In this document: positions 8,694-18,400 of the stretch, piece after piece
Layout of the letters: each line of letters starts with the position of its first letter
Numbering within the stretch: position 1 is the stretch's first letter
NCBI RefSeq assembly: GCF_000238315.3
Contig: NZ_CP011924.1
Coordinates: 3,059,001 to 3,123,000 of the forward strand
Source: Pseudoalteromonas piscicida
GTDB lineage: Bacteria; Pseudomonadota; Gammaproteobacteria; Enterobacterales; Alteromonadaceae
Direction of reading: 5' to 3'
Length of the DNA stretch: 64,000 bases
Notes under the pieces: generated by a model
What the model saw: only the letters and a program-made list of their open reading frames with translations
Database searches by the model: none
What the model was told of the DNA's origin: nothing
Program-made: the position numbers and the translations under genes

Positions 8694-9854
8694 ATGAATT
8701 TTACTTTGAGCAACTCAACCGCACTGATTGGCCTAGCCTGTTTACTAATTTCTTCAGCAGTTTTGGCAGCCGAGCGACCTGTCACCATGGCCGACATTGA
8801 AAATCTTGAGCGGCAATTGGCTGAGCTTAAAGCTCGGTTTATGACCCAAAATAGCGAACCAAAGGCCGCAGCTCCAGTGGCAAAATCAACACCACAAAGT
8901 GACCCGGTAAAACCACCTACTGAGCACTCAACCACGCTCAAAACCTATGCCACAATACGCCCGACATTTGGCGTAATCAATCAAGATGATACAAGTAACT
9001 GGGATGTTCGTGATGCCTTATCCCACGCAGGGATTAAAGTGACACATGAATTTATGCCGGGCTGGCAGGCCGAACTTCATGGTGAATGGGGCATCGATCT
9101 CGCCAATGAAGGAAATTTTGGCAAATCACGTCGTGCTTATACAGCGCTAGGTACACCGTATGGTCGGTTTGGCATTGGCAAACAAAGGCCTGCACAGTAT
9201 CTGTTTATTGCCGAATACGTTGATATTTTTAATCACGCCAGCAGCCCATTTGCTTACGATCCAGAGAGTATTTTTTTCGTTGATAATTTAGTTACTTACC
9301 GCTATGAATTGGGACCAATGACGGTTATCGCTGCTGGCCAATTTAATGGGGATAAGGGCGATAATCAAACGGATTTATTCAACACTGGGTTAAGTTACGA
9401 TAACGCGGGTTTACATGCGGCGATTACTTATCAACAAAACAATGTATACGATAACGAGCAGCATATTGGTGAAAACCAACTTTGGTCTGGTGCACTTGCT
9501 TATCAATTTACCTCCCGCTTTTACGCTGCCATGGCGTATCAGGACAAAGACTATCAACGCGTGGGCGTACTTGATTCTCGACAAGGCCACACCTTTGATC
9601 TTTCGTTGGCCTATCAACTCGCAAAACACTATAAACTCAAAACCGGATATTTTGATTTTGATGACGGTTACGGCAGTCATGATCCGCTTAATCAAAGCTT
9701 CGATAGCTACAATGTTACACTTGAGTGGCTACCAACACCGCCCCTCAGAGTGCACTTGGAGTACTTAAACAAGTCCTTCGACAACCAAATCGATATGGAC
9801 TCCATCTCTATTGGCTTTAGGTACGATTACAAGCAAGAGTGGCAATTTGATTAG
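8694..9854 (+). CDS. Outer-membrane porin (intact copy at the duplication)
   Basis: 386 residues. A signal peptide (ALIGLACLLISSAVLAAE) is followed by a short coiled-coil (about 30-50, IENLERQLAELKARFM) and a beta-barrel with many aromatic girdle residues. The protein resembles Gram-negative general porins with an N-terminal coiled-coil; the solute is unknown. The last residues are QEWQFD rather than a terminal Phe. From base 8914 (codon 74) to beyond its stop, the gene lies in a 1109-bp direct tandem duplication. Its TAG stop consists of the TA target site plus the first G of a partial MITE at 9854. Confidence 0.8.
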   Translation: MNFTLSNSTALIGLACLLISSAVLAAERPVTMADIENLERQLAELKARFMTQNSEPKAAAPVAKSTPQSDPVKPPTEHSTTLKTYATIRPTFGVINQDDTSNWDVRDALSHAGIKVTHEFMPGWQAELHGEWGIDLANEGNFGKSRRAYTALGTPYGRFGIGKQRPAQYLFIAEYVDIFNHASSPFAYDPESIFFVDNLVTYRYELGPMTVIAAGQFNGDKGDNQTDLFNTGLSYDNAGLHAAITYQQNNVYDNEQHIGENQLWSGALAYQFTSRFYAAMAYQDKDYQRVGVLDSRQGHTFDLSLAYQLAKHYKLKTGYFDFDDGYGSHDPLNQSFDSYNVTLEWLPTPPLRVHLEYLNKSFDNQIDMDSISIGFRYDYKQEWQFD

Positions 9855-10022
9855 GGCCTGTTGATCTTTCAAGTTTGTTTTTGCAGCAGTTTGATTGCCA
9901 TTTATACAAGGCAAAGCCTGTGTAGCATAGTTATTCTATGTGAGTCAGGCGATAACGCAGTAGAAATGCCAATCAAGCGCTGCCCTTTGGGTTCCCCTGA
10001 GTGCGCTTTGTTCATTGTTGCT
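9854..10022. mobile_element. Left part of the MITE (truncated copy at the duplication junction)
   Basis: 169 bp identical to the first 169 bp of the complete MITE at 10963, starting with the inverted-repeat end GGGCCTGTTGATCTTT. It lacks the other end because the duplication junction cuts it at 10022, so it cannot move by itself. Confidence 0.8.
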
Positions 10023-10963
10023 CACCTACTGAGCACTCAACCACGCTCAAAACCTATGCCACAATACGCCCGACATTTGGCGTAATCAATCAAGATGATA
10101 CAAGTAACTGGGATGTTCGTGATGCCTTATCCCACGCAGGGATTAAAGTGACACATGAATTTATGCCGGGCTGGCAGGCCGAACTTCATGGTGAATGGGG
10201 CATCGATCTCGCCAATGAAGGAAATTTTGGCAAATCACGTCGTGCTTATACAGCGCTAGGTACACCGTATGGTCGGTTTGGCATTGGCAAACAAAGGCCT
10301 GCACAGTATCTGTTTATTGCCGAATACGTTGATATTTTTAATCACGCCAGCAGCCCATTTGCTTACGATCCAGAGAGTATTTTTTTCGTTGATAATTTAG
10401 TTACTTACCGCTATGAATTGGGACCAATGACGGTTATCGCTGCTGGCCAATTTAATGGGGATAAGGGCGATAATCAAACGGATTTATTCAACACTGGGTT
10501 AAGTTACGATAACGCGGGTTTACATGCGGCGATTACTTATCAACAAAACAATGTATACGATAACGAGCAGCATATTGGTGAAAACCAACTTTGGTCTGGT
10601 GCACTTGCTTATCAATTTACCTCCCGCTTTTACGCTGCCATGGCGTATCAGGACAAAGACTATCAACGCGTGGGCGTACTTGATTCTCGACAAGGCCACA
10701 CCTTTGATCTTTCGTTGGCCTATCAACTCGCAAAACACTATAAACTCAAAACCGGATATTTTGATTTTGATGACGGTTACGGCAGTCATGATCCGCTTAA
10801 TCAAAGCTTCGATAGCTACAATGTTACACTTGAGTGGCTACCAACACCGCCCCTCAGAGTGCACTTGGAGTACTTAAACAAGTCCTTCGACAACCAAATC
10901 GATATGGACTCCATCTCTATTGGCTTTAGGTACGATTACAAGCAAGAGTGGCAATTTGATTAG
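10023..10963 (+). pseudogene. 5'-truncated duplicate of the porin gene
   Basis: This is a copy of porin codons 74 to the stop, identical in protein sequence to the intact gene. It has lost the signal peptide, coiled-coil and promoter. The open frame now begins inside the MITE fragment (ATG at 10001 giving MRFVHCCSPT, which is not a signal peptide), so any product could not be exported. It is best treated as a pseudogene created by the tandem duplication. Confidence 0.85.
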
Positions 10964-11225
10964 GGCCTGTTGATCTTTCAAGTTTGTTTTTGCAGCAGTT
11001 TGATTGCCATTTATACAAGGCAAAGCCTGTGTAGCATAGTTATTCTATGTGAGTCAGGCGATAACGCAGTAGAAATGCCAATCAAGCGCTGCCCTTTGGG
11101 TTCCCCTGAGTGCGCTTTGTTCATTGTTGCTCAACTTTTGCTTAGATTACTAGGCGGCAAGTCGAGCGCCGCGACCAAAACCCACTCAGGGGAACAAAAA
11201 TCAAACAGCAAAGGTCAACAGGCCC
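10963..11225. mobile_element. Complete 263-bp MITE with IS5-family ends
   Basis: The ends are GGGCCTGTTGATCTTT and its inverse AAAGGTCAACAGGCCC (one mismatch), flanked on both sides by TA (10961-10962 and 11226-11227). It has no transposase. The ends match those of the IS5-family element at 58749-59624 (GAACGTGTTGATCTTT / GAGCCTGTTGATCTTT), also flanked by TA, so that family can probably mobilise it. It inserted exactly in the porin stop codon: removing the MITE and one TA still gives TAG, so the protein end is unchanged. Confidence 0.8.
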
Positions 11226-11348
11226 TAGCCAAGATCACAGGATCTTGGATAATAATTTTTCAATTTGGTTTGATTTATACATCAAGTATTCAAGTGGGGA
11301 TGGTACACTCGCGCAAGGCTTTGAAGTATTCAAGTTTAAAGAGGCGGC

Positions 11349-11990
11349 ATGAACCACTCTCCTATTCCACTCAATATTACCGCGAGCGCCAAAATCGAAA
11401 GTATTGTGGTGCTACATGGCTTGTACATGTCTGGTTTTGTGATGCGCCCGCTTAGCGCTCGATTAGGTAAATCGGGCTACCGTATTCTCAATTTAAGCTA
11501 TAACACGTTAACACCAAATATTGATGAGATCTGCGCCGCTATTGATACTTTCGTTGGCGACCGCCCCGCCGCACTCGTTTGCCACTCCATGGGAGGCTTA
11601 GTTGCAAGAGCGTATTTAGAGCGAGGTTCTGCCGCGAGCACGCAAGTAAAAAAAGTGGTGACCTTGGGGACACCACATAAAGGCAGTGCCATTGCCAAGC
11701 ATATGCACGACAAAGGACTGGAGCTACTGTTAAAAAACAGTGTGGAGTTTTTATTATCTAACAATCAAGATTGGCCTTTCGACGCCAAGCTTTACAGTAT
11801 TGCCGGCGACTTACCCATCGGACTAATGCCACTGCTACAAAAAGGTAGCCAGTCGGATGGCACTGTGTTGTTAGAAGAAACCAAGCTCAGTGGCATGGCC
11901 GAGCACAAAGTATTTCATCTCAGCCATACCAGCTTAATATATTCCCGTGCGGTAATGGACTATATTTGCGAGCTGCTAGAGAGGCCTTAG
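11349..11990 (+). CDS. Alpha/beta hydrolase (PGAP1/lipase-like)
   Basis: 213 residues, no signal peptide. The start follows a GAGG ribosome-binding site. Strand and loop VVLHGLYMSGFVM carries the HG oxyanion-hole motif (about residues 21-33). The nucleophile elbow CHSMGG is at about residues 77-82, followed by TLGTPHKGSAIA, typical of lipase-like and PGAP1-like hydrolases. An Asp (SDGTV, about 173) and a His (FHLSHTSL, about 195) are in place to complete the triad. It probably cleaves an ester in the cytoplasm; the substrate is unknown. It ends 4 bp into the convergent small membrane-protein gene. Confidence 0.8.
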   Translation: MNHSPIPLNITASAKIESIVVLHGLYMSGFVMRPLSARLGKSGYRILNLSYNTLTPNIDEICAAIDTFVGDRPAALVCHSMGGLVARAYLERGSAASTQVKKVVTLGTPHKGSAIAKHMHDKGLELLLKNSVEFLLSNNQDWPFDAKLYSIAGDLPIGLMPLLQKGSQSDGTVLLEETKLSGMAEHKVFHLSHTSLIYSRAVMDYICELLERP

Positions 11991-12196
11991 TGCTCTGCAC
12001 TTGCAGCTACTTTGTAAGCAATCACTGCGATCAAGCCAACTAACAACGGTACTGGCGCAGCAATATAGCCAAAGGTATCTGAGTTTGCGATGCTTGCGCC
12101 AGCTAAGTGACCTACTAGCCCAACAACAAAAGCCACTAAAGCGATAACAACGACGACGAGCTCCATTTTATGTTCTGATTTTGTTTTGCCTTTCAT
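11987..12196 (-). CDS. Small two-TM membrane protein of unknown function
   Basis: 69 residues. A charged N-terminus (MKGKTKSEHK) is followed by two hydrophobic helices (about 11-31 VVVVIALVAFVVGLVGHLAG and 42-62 VPLLVGLIAVIAYKVAA). An ATG two codons earlier exists, but the GAGG ribosome-binding site lies only 2 nt from it and 8 nt from the ATG at 12196, so the latter is chosen. I do not recognise the family. It has its own upstream region and faces the hydrolase gene. Confidence 0.65.
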   Translation of the reverse strand: MKGKTKSEHKMELVVVVIALVAFVVGLVGHLAGASIANSDTFGYIAAPVPLLVGLIAVIAYKVAASAEH

Positions 12197-12599
12197 ACTC
12201 ATTTCCTCAAGTAGTAGACACCGCGTTTTTTGTGTCTTGATGAAATGATTATGCGCTTATGATGCGGTGATATTTTGACCTAAATCAAGTTTAAAACCGC
12301 CAAAATACGAACGAGATTAAACACTTGTCTTAGATCAAAAATTACGCGCTCTGGTAAGGCTTTGGGAAAAGTTGGCAAGCTTTATTCCCAACGAGTACTC
12401 ATGTCACCTTGTTATTGTTGAGTGCTTTTTAGGGTTCCATCTTGTTTTTTACCACGCTCATCCCAACGTCATATTGTATTAATATTTAATATGTTTTTAT
12501 TTTATTAATTGATTTTTCCGATTAAACGCTTTGATTTTAATCATTGGGCAATCACCTAAGGTTGCGCCATACTGACTGTGAATCAACAAGGAGCATCGC
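12197..12599. other. Divergent intergenic region between the small membrane protein and dps
   Basis: About 400 bp, AT-rich toward dps (runs of TTTTATT and ATTAAT at 12475-12515). It must hold promoters for both genes. I could not identify a convincing OxyR, Fur or sigma-S element by eye. Confidence 0.4.
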
Positions 12600-13073
12600 A
12601 TGACAAACATTAATTCTATCGGTTTAGACAAAGCAAAGAGCCAAGCACTGGTAACGTCACTTAATACGCTACTAAGTAGCTACCAAATTCAATATATGAA
12701 TGCCCGTGGTTTTCACTGGAACATCAAAGGTCGTGAGTTTTTTGAACTACACCTAAAATTTGAAGAGATTTATACGCTATTACTTGAGAAGGTAGACGAA
12801 ATCGCAGAGCGTATTTTGACGATTGAAGGCAACCCATTGCATGCGTTTTCTGATTATTTGGAAACCAGTAAAATTCAAGAAGCAAAAGGGATCAGCAATG
12901 GTACACAAGCACTAGAAACCTTGCTTGATGGCTACACAACACTTATTTCTATGCAGCGTGAAATTTTAGCACAGGCGGGTGAAGCCGAAGATGAAGGGAC
13001 AGCAGCGCTAATGAGCGACTACATCAAAGAGCAAGAAAAGCTGGTATGGATGCTTAAAGCGTATTTAAACTAA
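12600..13073 (+). CDS. dps: Dps-family DNA-protecting mini-ferritin
   Basis: 157 residues, the usual Dps length, starting after a good AAGGAG site. The ferroxidase signature is present: FHWNIKGREFFELH (about residues 39-52), followed by FEEIYTLLLEKVDEIAERI with the Asp and Glu iron ligands. Dps forms a dodecamer that oxidises Fe(II) with peroxide, stores the iron and shields DNA in stationary phase. The N-terminus is short and lacks a Lys-rich tail, so DNA binding may be weak. Transcribed alone; the REP-like repeats that follow may mark its 3' end. Confidence 0.92.
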   Translation: MTNINSIGLDKAKSQALVTSLNTLLSSYQIQYMNARGFHWNIKGREFFELHLKFEEIYTLLLEKVDEIAERILTIEGNPLHAFSDYLETSKIQEAKGISNGTQALETLLDGYTTLISMQREILAQAGEAEDEGTAALMSDYIKEQEKLVWMLKAYLN

Positions 13074-13076
13074 GAT

Positions 13077-13258
13077 AGACGTATAGTTCGAGCTAAGACT
13101 AGGGTGTACGAGTCGAGCTAAAGCGACGACCTATAAACCGAGCCAGCTCCTACTCAGATTCTTCTCTGGTAGGAGCGAGTTTACCTCGCGATCTTTTATC
13201 TCGCTGTTGTCGGGCTAAGCCTAAGGTATACAAGTCGAGTTAAAGCTACGACCTACCA
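13077..13258. repeat. REP-like palindromic repeat cluster
   Basis: Two imperfect direct copies, GTACGAGTCGAGCTAAAGCG (about 13106-13125) and GTATACAAGTCGAGTTAAAG (about 13225-13244), are each followed by CGACCTA or TACGACCTA. Between them is a hairpin CTCCTAC...GTAGGAG (about 13147-13175) continuing into GCGAGTTTACCTCGCGATC, itself an inverted repeat. Such GTAGGTCG and GTAGGAGCGAG modules are typical intergenic REP/BIME elements. The right-hand copy runs into the 3' end of the oligopeptidase B gene. Confidence 0.7.
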
Positions 13259-15309
13259 TCCAATAAGCTGATAAAGAATGCCATTTCTAGTGCTCTTTCA
13301 TGTAGGCTTTTAAATCGGCCTGACGCACCACCGTGACCCGCTTCCAAGTCGGTTTTAAAGACCAGTACATTATCATCCGTTTTATATTCTCTAAGCTTAG
13401 CAACCCACTTCATGGGCTCCCAATACTGCACTTGCGAGTCGTGTAGGCCTGTGGTGACAAGAATATTTGGGTAGGCTTTGGCTTCAATATTGTCATACGG
13501 CGAATATGCTAAAATATTCTGGTAGTCCGCTTCATTATTCGGATTACCCCATTCATCATACTCGTTGGTGGTCAATGGGATTGACTCATCCAACATGGTT
13601 GTTAACACATCCAAGAAAGGCACATGGCAGCCTAACCCTAAATACAGCTCTGGAGCTTGGTTTGCAATTGCGCCCATTAACAGGCCACCTGCACTTCCAC
13701 CTGATGCAAACACTTTGTCTTTATGGCCGTAGCTCTGCTCAACCAAGGCCTTGGTAACATCAATAAAGTCGTTGAAGGTATTTTGCTTATGCGCCTTTTT
13801 GCCTTGCTCATACCATTCACGACCAAGCATCTCAGAACCTCGAATATGCGCAATCGCGTATACAAACCCTCTATCTAACAGGCTTAGAGTTTGACTAGAG
13901 AAGTTTGGGTCGATAGTAATACCATAAGAACCATAACCATACTGCAATAGTGGATTGCTACCGTCTTGATTAAACTTATCTTTGCGATACACCAAAGATA
14001 CAGGGACTTTAACGCCATCTCTTGCAGTAATATGCAAACGTTCAGAGTGATAATATTCTGGTTTAAAATCACCTAACACTTGCTGCTGCTTTTTCAGCGT
14101 CTTCTTACCTGTAGTTAAATCACAATCGTACACTGAGCTGGGGGTTGTCATACTCGAGTAGTGAATACGAATATTACTTGAACTTGGCTCAGGGTTATTT
14201 CCTACCGTGGCAAAATAACAAGCATCATCAAATCCAAGGTGATAGCTCTGCCCTTGATAATCGTGGACAACAAAACGGATCTGCCCTTGTTCACGCTCAG
14301 TCAGCACAAAGTGACTGTTGAACAGCTCCAAGCCTTCTAATAGTACATGGTCGCGATGGGCAACTAACTCTTCCCATTGCTCGACATCACCAACGGTTGC
14401 CGCTGTTGCACGCATTAACCTGAAGTTTTTAGCATTCTTGTTACTCAGGATGTAAAAGAACTCTCCCATTTTTTCAAGACCATATTCATGGCCAATTTCT
14501 CTTGGAATTAGGGTGCTAAACTCACCGCAAGGATCGTTTGCATCCAGTATTAACTGATCGCTCGTTTCCGTCGCAGCGAGATAGATATAAATAGCGCTTT
14601 CGTCACGACTTTTACCCAATCCCATATAAAATTGGCGATCTTGCTCTTCAAACACCAAAATATCATCGCTTTGTGGCGTTCCCAACACATGGCGATACAC
14701 TTGGAAGCCGAGCAACGTTTGCTCGTCTTTTTTGACATAAAATACGGTTTTATTGTCGTTCGCCCAAATGACCTGACCTTCCGTGTTATACAGCACGTCT
14801 TGCAGTAATGTATTGGTATTTAAATCAAGAAACTTGATGGTATAAATTCGACGCCCGTCAGTATCTTCGCTATAGGCAAGCAGTTGCTCATCTGGGCTTA
14901 CGGTAATATCACCGATGTCATAAAACTCGTTGCCAGCGGCTAACTGATTAATGTCTAACAGCAGTTTTTTATCCGACAAATCTTCTTGTGATGCGCGATA
15001 ATACTTAGCATATTCCTCATCACCACTCACTTCACTCACATACCAATAGTTGCCATCTTTTGCGGGCACTGAGCTATCGTCTTTTACGATACGACCTTTC
15101 ATTTCTTCAAACAGCTGGGTTTGTAACGCTTGGTGAGGCGCCATTTGCGCTTCACAGTAATCATTCTCTGCTTTGAGGTGTGCCAACACATCAGCATTTT
15201 TACGCTCGTCATCACGCATCCAGTAGTAGTTGTCGATACGCTCATGATTATGGTGCAGCAAGGATTTCGGCTGCTTTTTGGCTAGCGGTTGAGTTTTTTC
15301 CATCACCAA
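13246..15309 (-). CDS. ptrB: Oligopeptidase B, prolyl oligopeptidase family (S9A)
   Basis: 687 residues, typical length, no signal peptide. The N-terminal beta-propeller domain (about 70-400) is followed by the alpha/beta hydrolase domain. The nucleophile motif GGSAGGLLMG is at about residues 533-542, and the catalytic His lies in LEAGHGGASGRF near the end. The family cuts short peptides after basic residues in the cytoplasm. The start MVMEKTQPL has a second ATG two codons in (MEKTQ), which may be the real one. The last codons (GRS-stop) are encoded by the adjacent REP-like repeat, so the natural C-terminus was probably altered when the repeat arrived. Confidence 0.9.
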   Translation of the reverse strand: MVMEKTQPLAKKQPKSLLHHNHERIDNYYWMRDDERKNADVLAHLKAENDYCEAQMAPHQALQTQLFEEMKGRIVKDDSSVPAKDGNYWYVSEVSGDEEYAKYYRASQEDLSDKKLLLDINQLAAGNEFYDIGDITVSPDEQLLAYSEDTDGRRIYTIKFLDLNTNTLLQDVLYNTEGQVIWANDNKTVFYVKKDEQTLLGFQVYRHVLGTPQSDDILVFEEQDRQFYMGLGKSRDESAIYIYLAATETSDQLILDANDPCGEFSTLIPREIGHEYGLEKMGEFFYILSNKNAKNFRLMRATAATVGDVEQWEELVAHRDHVLLEGLELFNSHFVLTEREQGQIRFVVHDYQGQSYHLGFDDACYFATVGNNPEPSSSNIRIHYSSMTTPSSVYDCDLTTGKKTLKKQQQVLGDFKPEYYHSERLHITARDGVKVPVSLVYRKDKFNQDGSNPLLQYGYGSYGITIDPNFSSQTLSLLDRGFVYAIAHIRGSEMLGREWYEQGKKAHKQNTFNDFIDVTKALVEQSYGHKDKVFASGGSAGGLLMGAIANQAPELYLGLGCHVPFLDVLTTMLDESIPLTTNEYDEWGNPNNEADYQNILAYSPYDNIEAKAYPNILVTTGLHDSQVQYWEPMKWVAKLREYKTDDNVLVFKTDLEAGHGGASGRFKSLHERALEMAFFISLLDGRS

Positions 15310-15378
15310 GTTGTCATCCTAAATTCGTTATTTTTCGCCAGTGTATCATGATTCAAGAGCCATACCAGCGCACAAAGA

Positions 15379-15408
15379 AAAAGGCCGAGCATCACTGCGC
15401 GGCCTTTA
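15379..15408 (-). terminator. Intrinsic terminator of the RND efflux operon
   Basis: On the minus strand, AAAGGCCG...CGGCCTTT forms an 8-bp stem followed by TTTTTCTTT. It lies about 30 bp after the RND permease stop codon. Confidence 0.75.
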
Positions 15409-15433
15409 TATTATTGAGTGTAGACGAGAGTTT

Positions 15434-18400
15434 CTAAGCTTCTGCTTTCTCTAGTTGGTTATCGTCAGATTTAGGCTTGCGTCTGATCTTCGCTTTTAAG
15501 CGTGAACCCGCACCCTGCACATCCGTTAAGATGATGTATAAGGCTGGCACTAACACAAGCGTGATAAGCGTTGCGAATAGCACTGCAAAGCCAAGTGATA
15601 CCGCCATCGGAATAACAAACCTTGCTTGTAGACTGGTTTCAAAGATGATTGGCATGACACCGGCAAACGTCGTGATAGAGGTTAGCGTGATTGCCCTAAA
15701 GCGTGCACAACCCGCTTCAATAACTGCCTCTTTAAGCTTAACGCCCTCGGCACGTGCTTGGTTGATATAGTCCGTCATTACCAAGGAGTCGTTGATCACA
15801 ACCCCAGCAGCGGCTACCAATCCAAACATAGACATAGTACTCATATCTAAGCCAAACACTAAGTGACCCCATAGCGCGCCAACTAAGCTAAACGGGATTA
15901 CCGACATCACGATAAGCGGTTGTGCATAGCTCTTAAGCGGTACAGCCAATAGGATATAAACCATCAACATACCAGCGGCAAAGAATAAGATCTGCTCACT
16001 GGTTTGCGCTTGACGCTCTTCCACGCTACCACCTAGCTTAGTTTTTACGCCTGGGAACTGTTTTAGTAGCTCTGGTAAGATATTTTCTTCGATATTCTTA
16101 ACCACGGCATCTGGCTCAATCAGCTCTTCATCGATGCTACCGTATACATATACCGTTCTAAAGCCATCTTCACGACGAATATAATTGATACCCGGCTTCT
16201 CGGTAAACTCTACAACATCGCCTAGCATCACTTCTTTGCCTTTTGGCGTTGTGATGATAGTACGCTTAAGTGAAGCCAAAGCTTTACGATCAAGTTCAGG
16301 ATAACGCACCATCACTTTGATCTCTTCGCCATCACGAATAACACGCTGTGCTTCGCCACCGTAGAAGCTATTACCAACCTGAATCGCAACATCGGCAAGT
16401 TGCAAGCCAAGCTCATAAGCCACTGGCTTAAGCGCGATCTGCATTTCTTTACTCGCAGGGTCAATACTCGAGCTAATATCAAATAACCCGGGTTGCTGCT
16501 GCAACATTGAAATAAGCTGTCTGCCCGCTGCATTGAGAGTCTCGATATCAGAACCTAGCAAGCGATAACCAAATTCACCCTCACCACCACTTTGATCGCC
16601 AACACTGTCATACACAATAATTGACTTCACTGCAGTGATCTCTGGCATTGCCTCGCGCCAACGGCGTGCAAGTTCAAAAGCCGTAAATGGTCTTTGCTCT
16701 TCGTCCACTAACGTCGATAACACTGAGCCCTTAGTGCGGCTCTGGTTCCAAGAATATACATCCTTAATCATGCCTTGACCGAACTCTTGGGCAATCTCTT
16801 TATCGACATTGCGTACCATTAACTCAATAGACTGCATCGCTGTAATGGTCTGCTCGTCTGATACGTTGTCGTTCATGGTAATTTCGATCTTTGGATAATC
16901 TTCAGGCACCTTAGGGAACGGAATAAAGCGCACTAAGTTCGAAGTTACTAAGCTAAAGCTAAATACCAGCATCGCCACAAAAGTTAATAATACGGTCCAG
17001 CGCCAGTCAACACAGCGCTGAATAAAGCGTCTGTATGGTCCGTTTACAAATGCGAAGAACTTCTTGTTAAATGCAGCACGACGACTGTTTGGACGTAGTG
17101 GTTTAATCTTAGTGTGAGCAATGTGCGCTGGCAAAATCCATTTGGATTCAATCAAACTGAATACCAAGCACAGAATAATAACGCCCGAGATTGACTTAAA
17201 GAATGCACTTTCAGGACCAGATGAGAACAACATAGGTGCAAACACAGCAATAGTTGTTAATACACCAAAGGTTGCTGGCGTTGCAACACGCTTAGCGCCA
17301 ATCACCACATTCTTAACGCTGTGACCTTTGCGTTCAATTTCGGAGTAGGCGGACTCCCCTATGACGATGGCGTCATCCACCACGATCCCAAGCACCATAA
17401 TAAAGGCAAACAGCGATACAATATTAATGCTGATCCCAAGTGCTGGCATAAATAGGAACGCACCAAGGAAACACACCGGCAAGCCAATCATTACCCATAG
17501 CGCTAATTTGAAGCGTAGGAAAATAGTCAGCATGATGGCGACGAGTAACGCCCCTTGTAACATATTGCTCTTCATCATCTCGAGTCGAGCATTCAGGTAG
17601 TACGTCATATCAACGATTGGTTCTAATCTTAAGCCTGCAGGTAACTTAGCGTTTTTCTCTTCGATATATTTATGTACCGCTTTCGCGATTGGGATCATAT
17701 TTTGGTCTTTGGTCGCTTTAACCGACAGGAATACTGCATTTTCACCATTCAAACGGAAGTAATATTCACCTTCAGTCAGACCATCTTTAATTTCTGCGAT
17801 ATCTTGAAGATAAATTTTGGCGCCGTTATCACCGACCTTAACAGGAATGTTTCTAAACTCATTACCGCGGTACATTTGGTTTTCAACACGCACTGCAATA
17901 ATGCCAGATTCGGTTCTGATTTGACCTGCTGAAATGTTGGTCGAATAACGTCTAATTGCGCTACTTACATCACTAATCGTTAGGTTGTAACGGCGCAGAG
18001 CGTCTGGATCAACTTCAATACCAATCTCATAGTCTGGGGTTGAACGGTCAACCAGTGAAATCGTTGGAATTTCGAGTAATTCATCCTCGATTTCTTTGGC
18101 AATTGGCTTGAGTGCATTCAACGGTAGATTACCAGCCAGCGCGACGTTCACCACGTCTTGACGAAATTCTATAAGCTGAACCTGCACGGGCTCCATGGAT
18201 GCTGGGAAGGTCGCGATACTATTCACACGCGAGCGAATTTTATCTTCTACTTCCGTTAAGTCTTCATCTTTATAGATCTCAAGTTGCGCACTACCGCTGC
18301 CTCTAGCAGCACGGTAAACCCCTTTTTTGATTTCTGTAACGTCTTTTAATGCTTCTTCAATTTTGATCAAGATCCCCTCTTCAATTTCTTGAGGAGACGC

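Larger units (their letters stand above)
8914..11131 (+). repeat. 1109-bp tandem duplication (porin 3' part plus part of a MITE)
   Basis: Unit 1 is 8914-10022 and unit 2 is 10023-11131. The copies appear identical wherever I compared them, and their encoded proteins are identical. The breakpoints share only CA: the left flank reads ...ACC|CACCTACTG, the junction ...GCT|CACCTACTG, and the right flank ...GCT|CAACTTTTG. This fits a recent duplication joining a point inside the porin gene to a point inside the MITE. A misassembly cannot be excluded from sequence alone. Confidence 0.9.

Noticed and set aside
10001..10022. ATG in the MITE that opens the second porin copy
   Set aside because: It gives no signal peptide, so the copy is treated as a pseudogene rather than a second porin.
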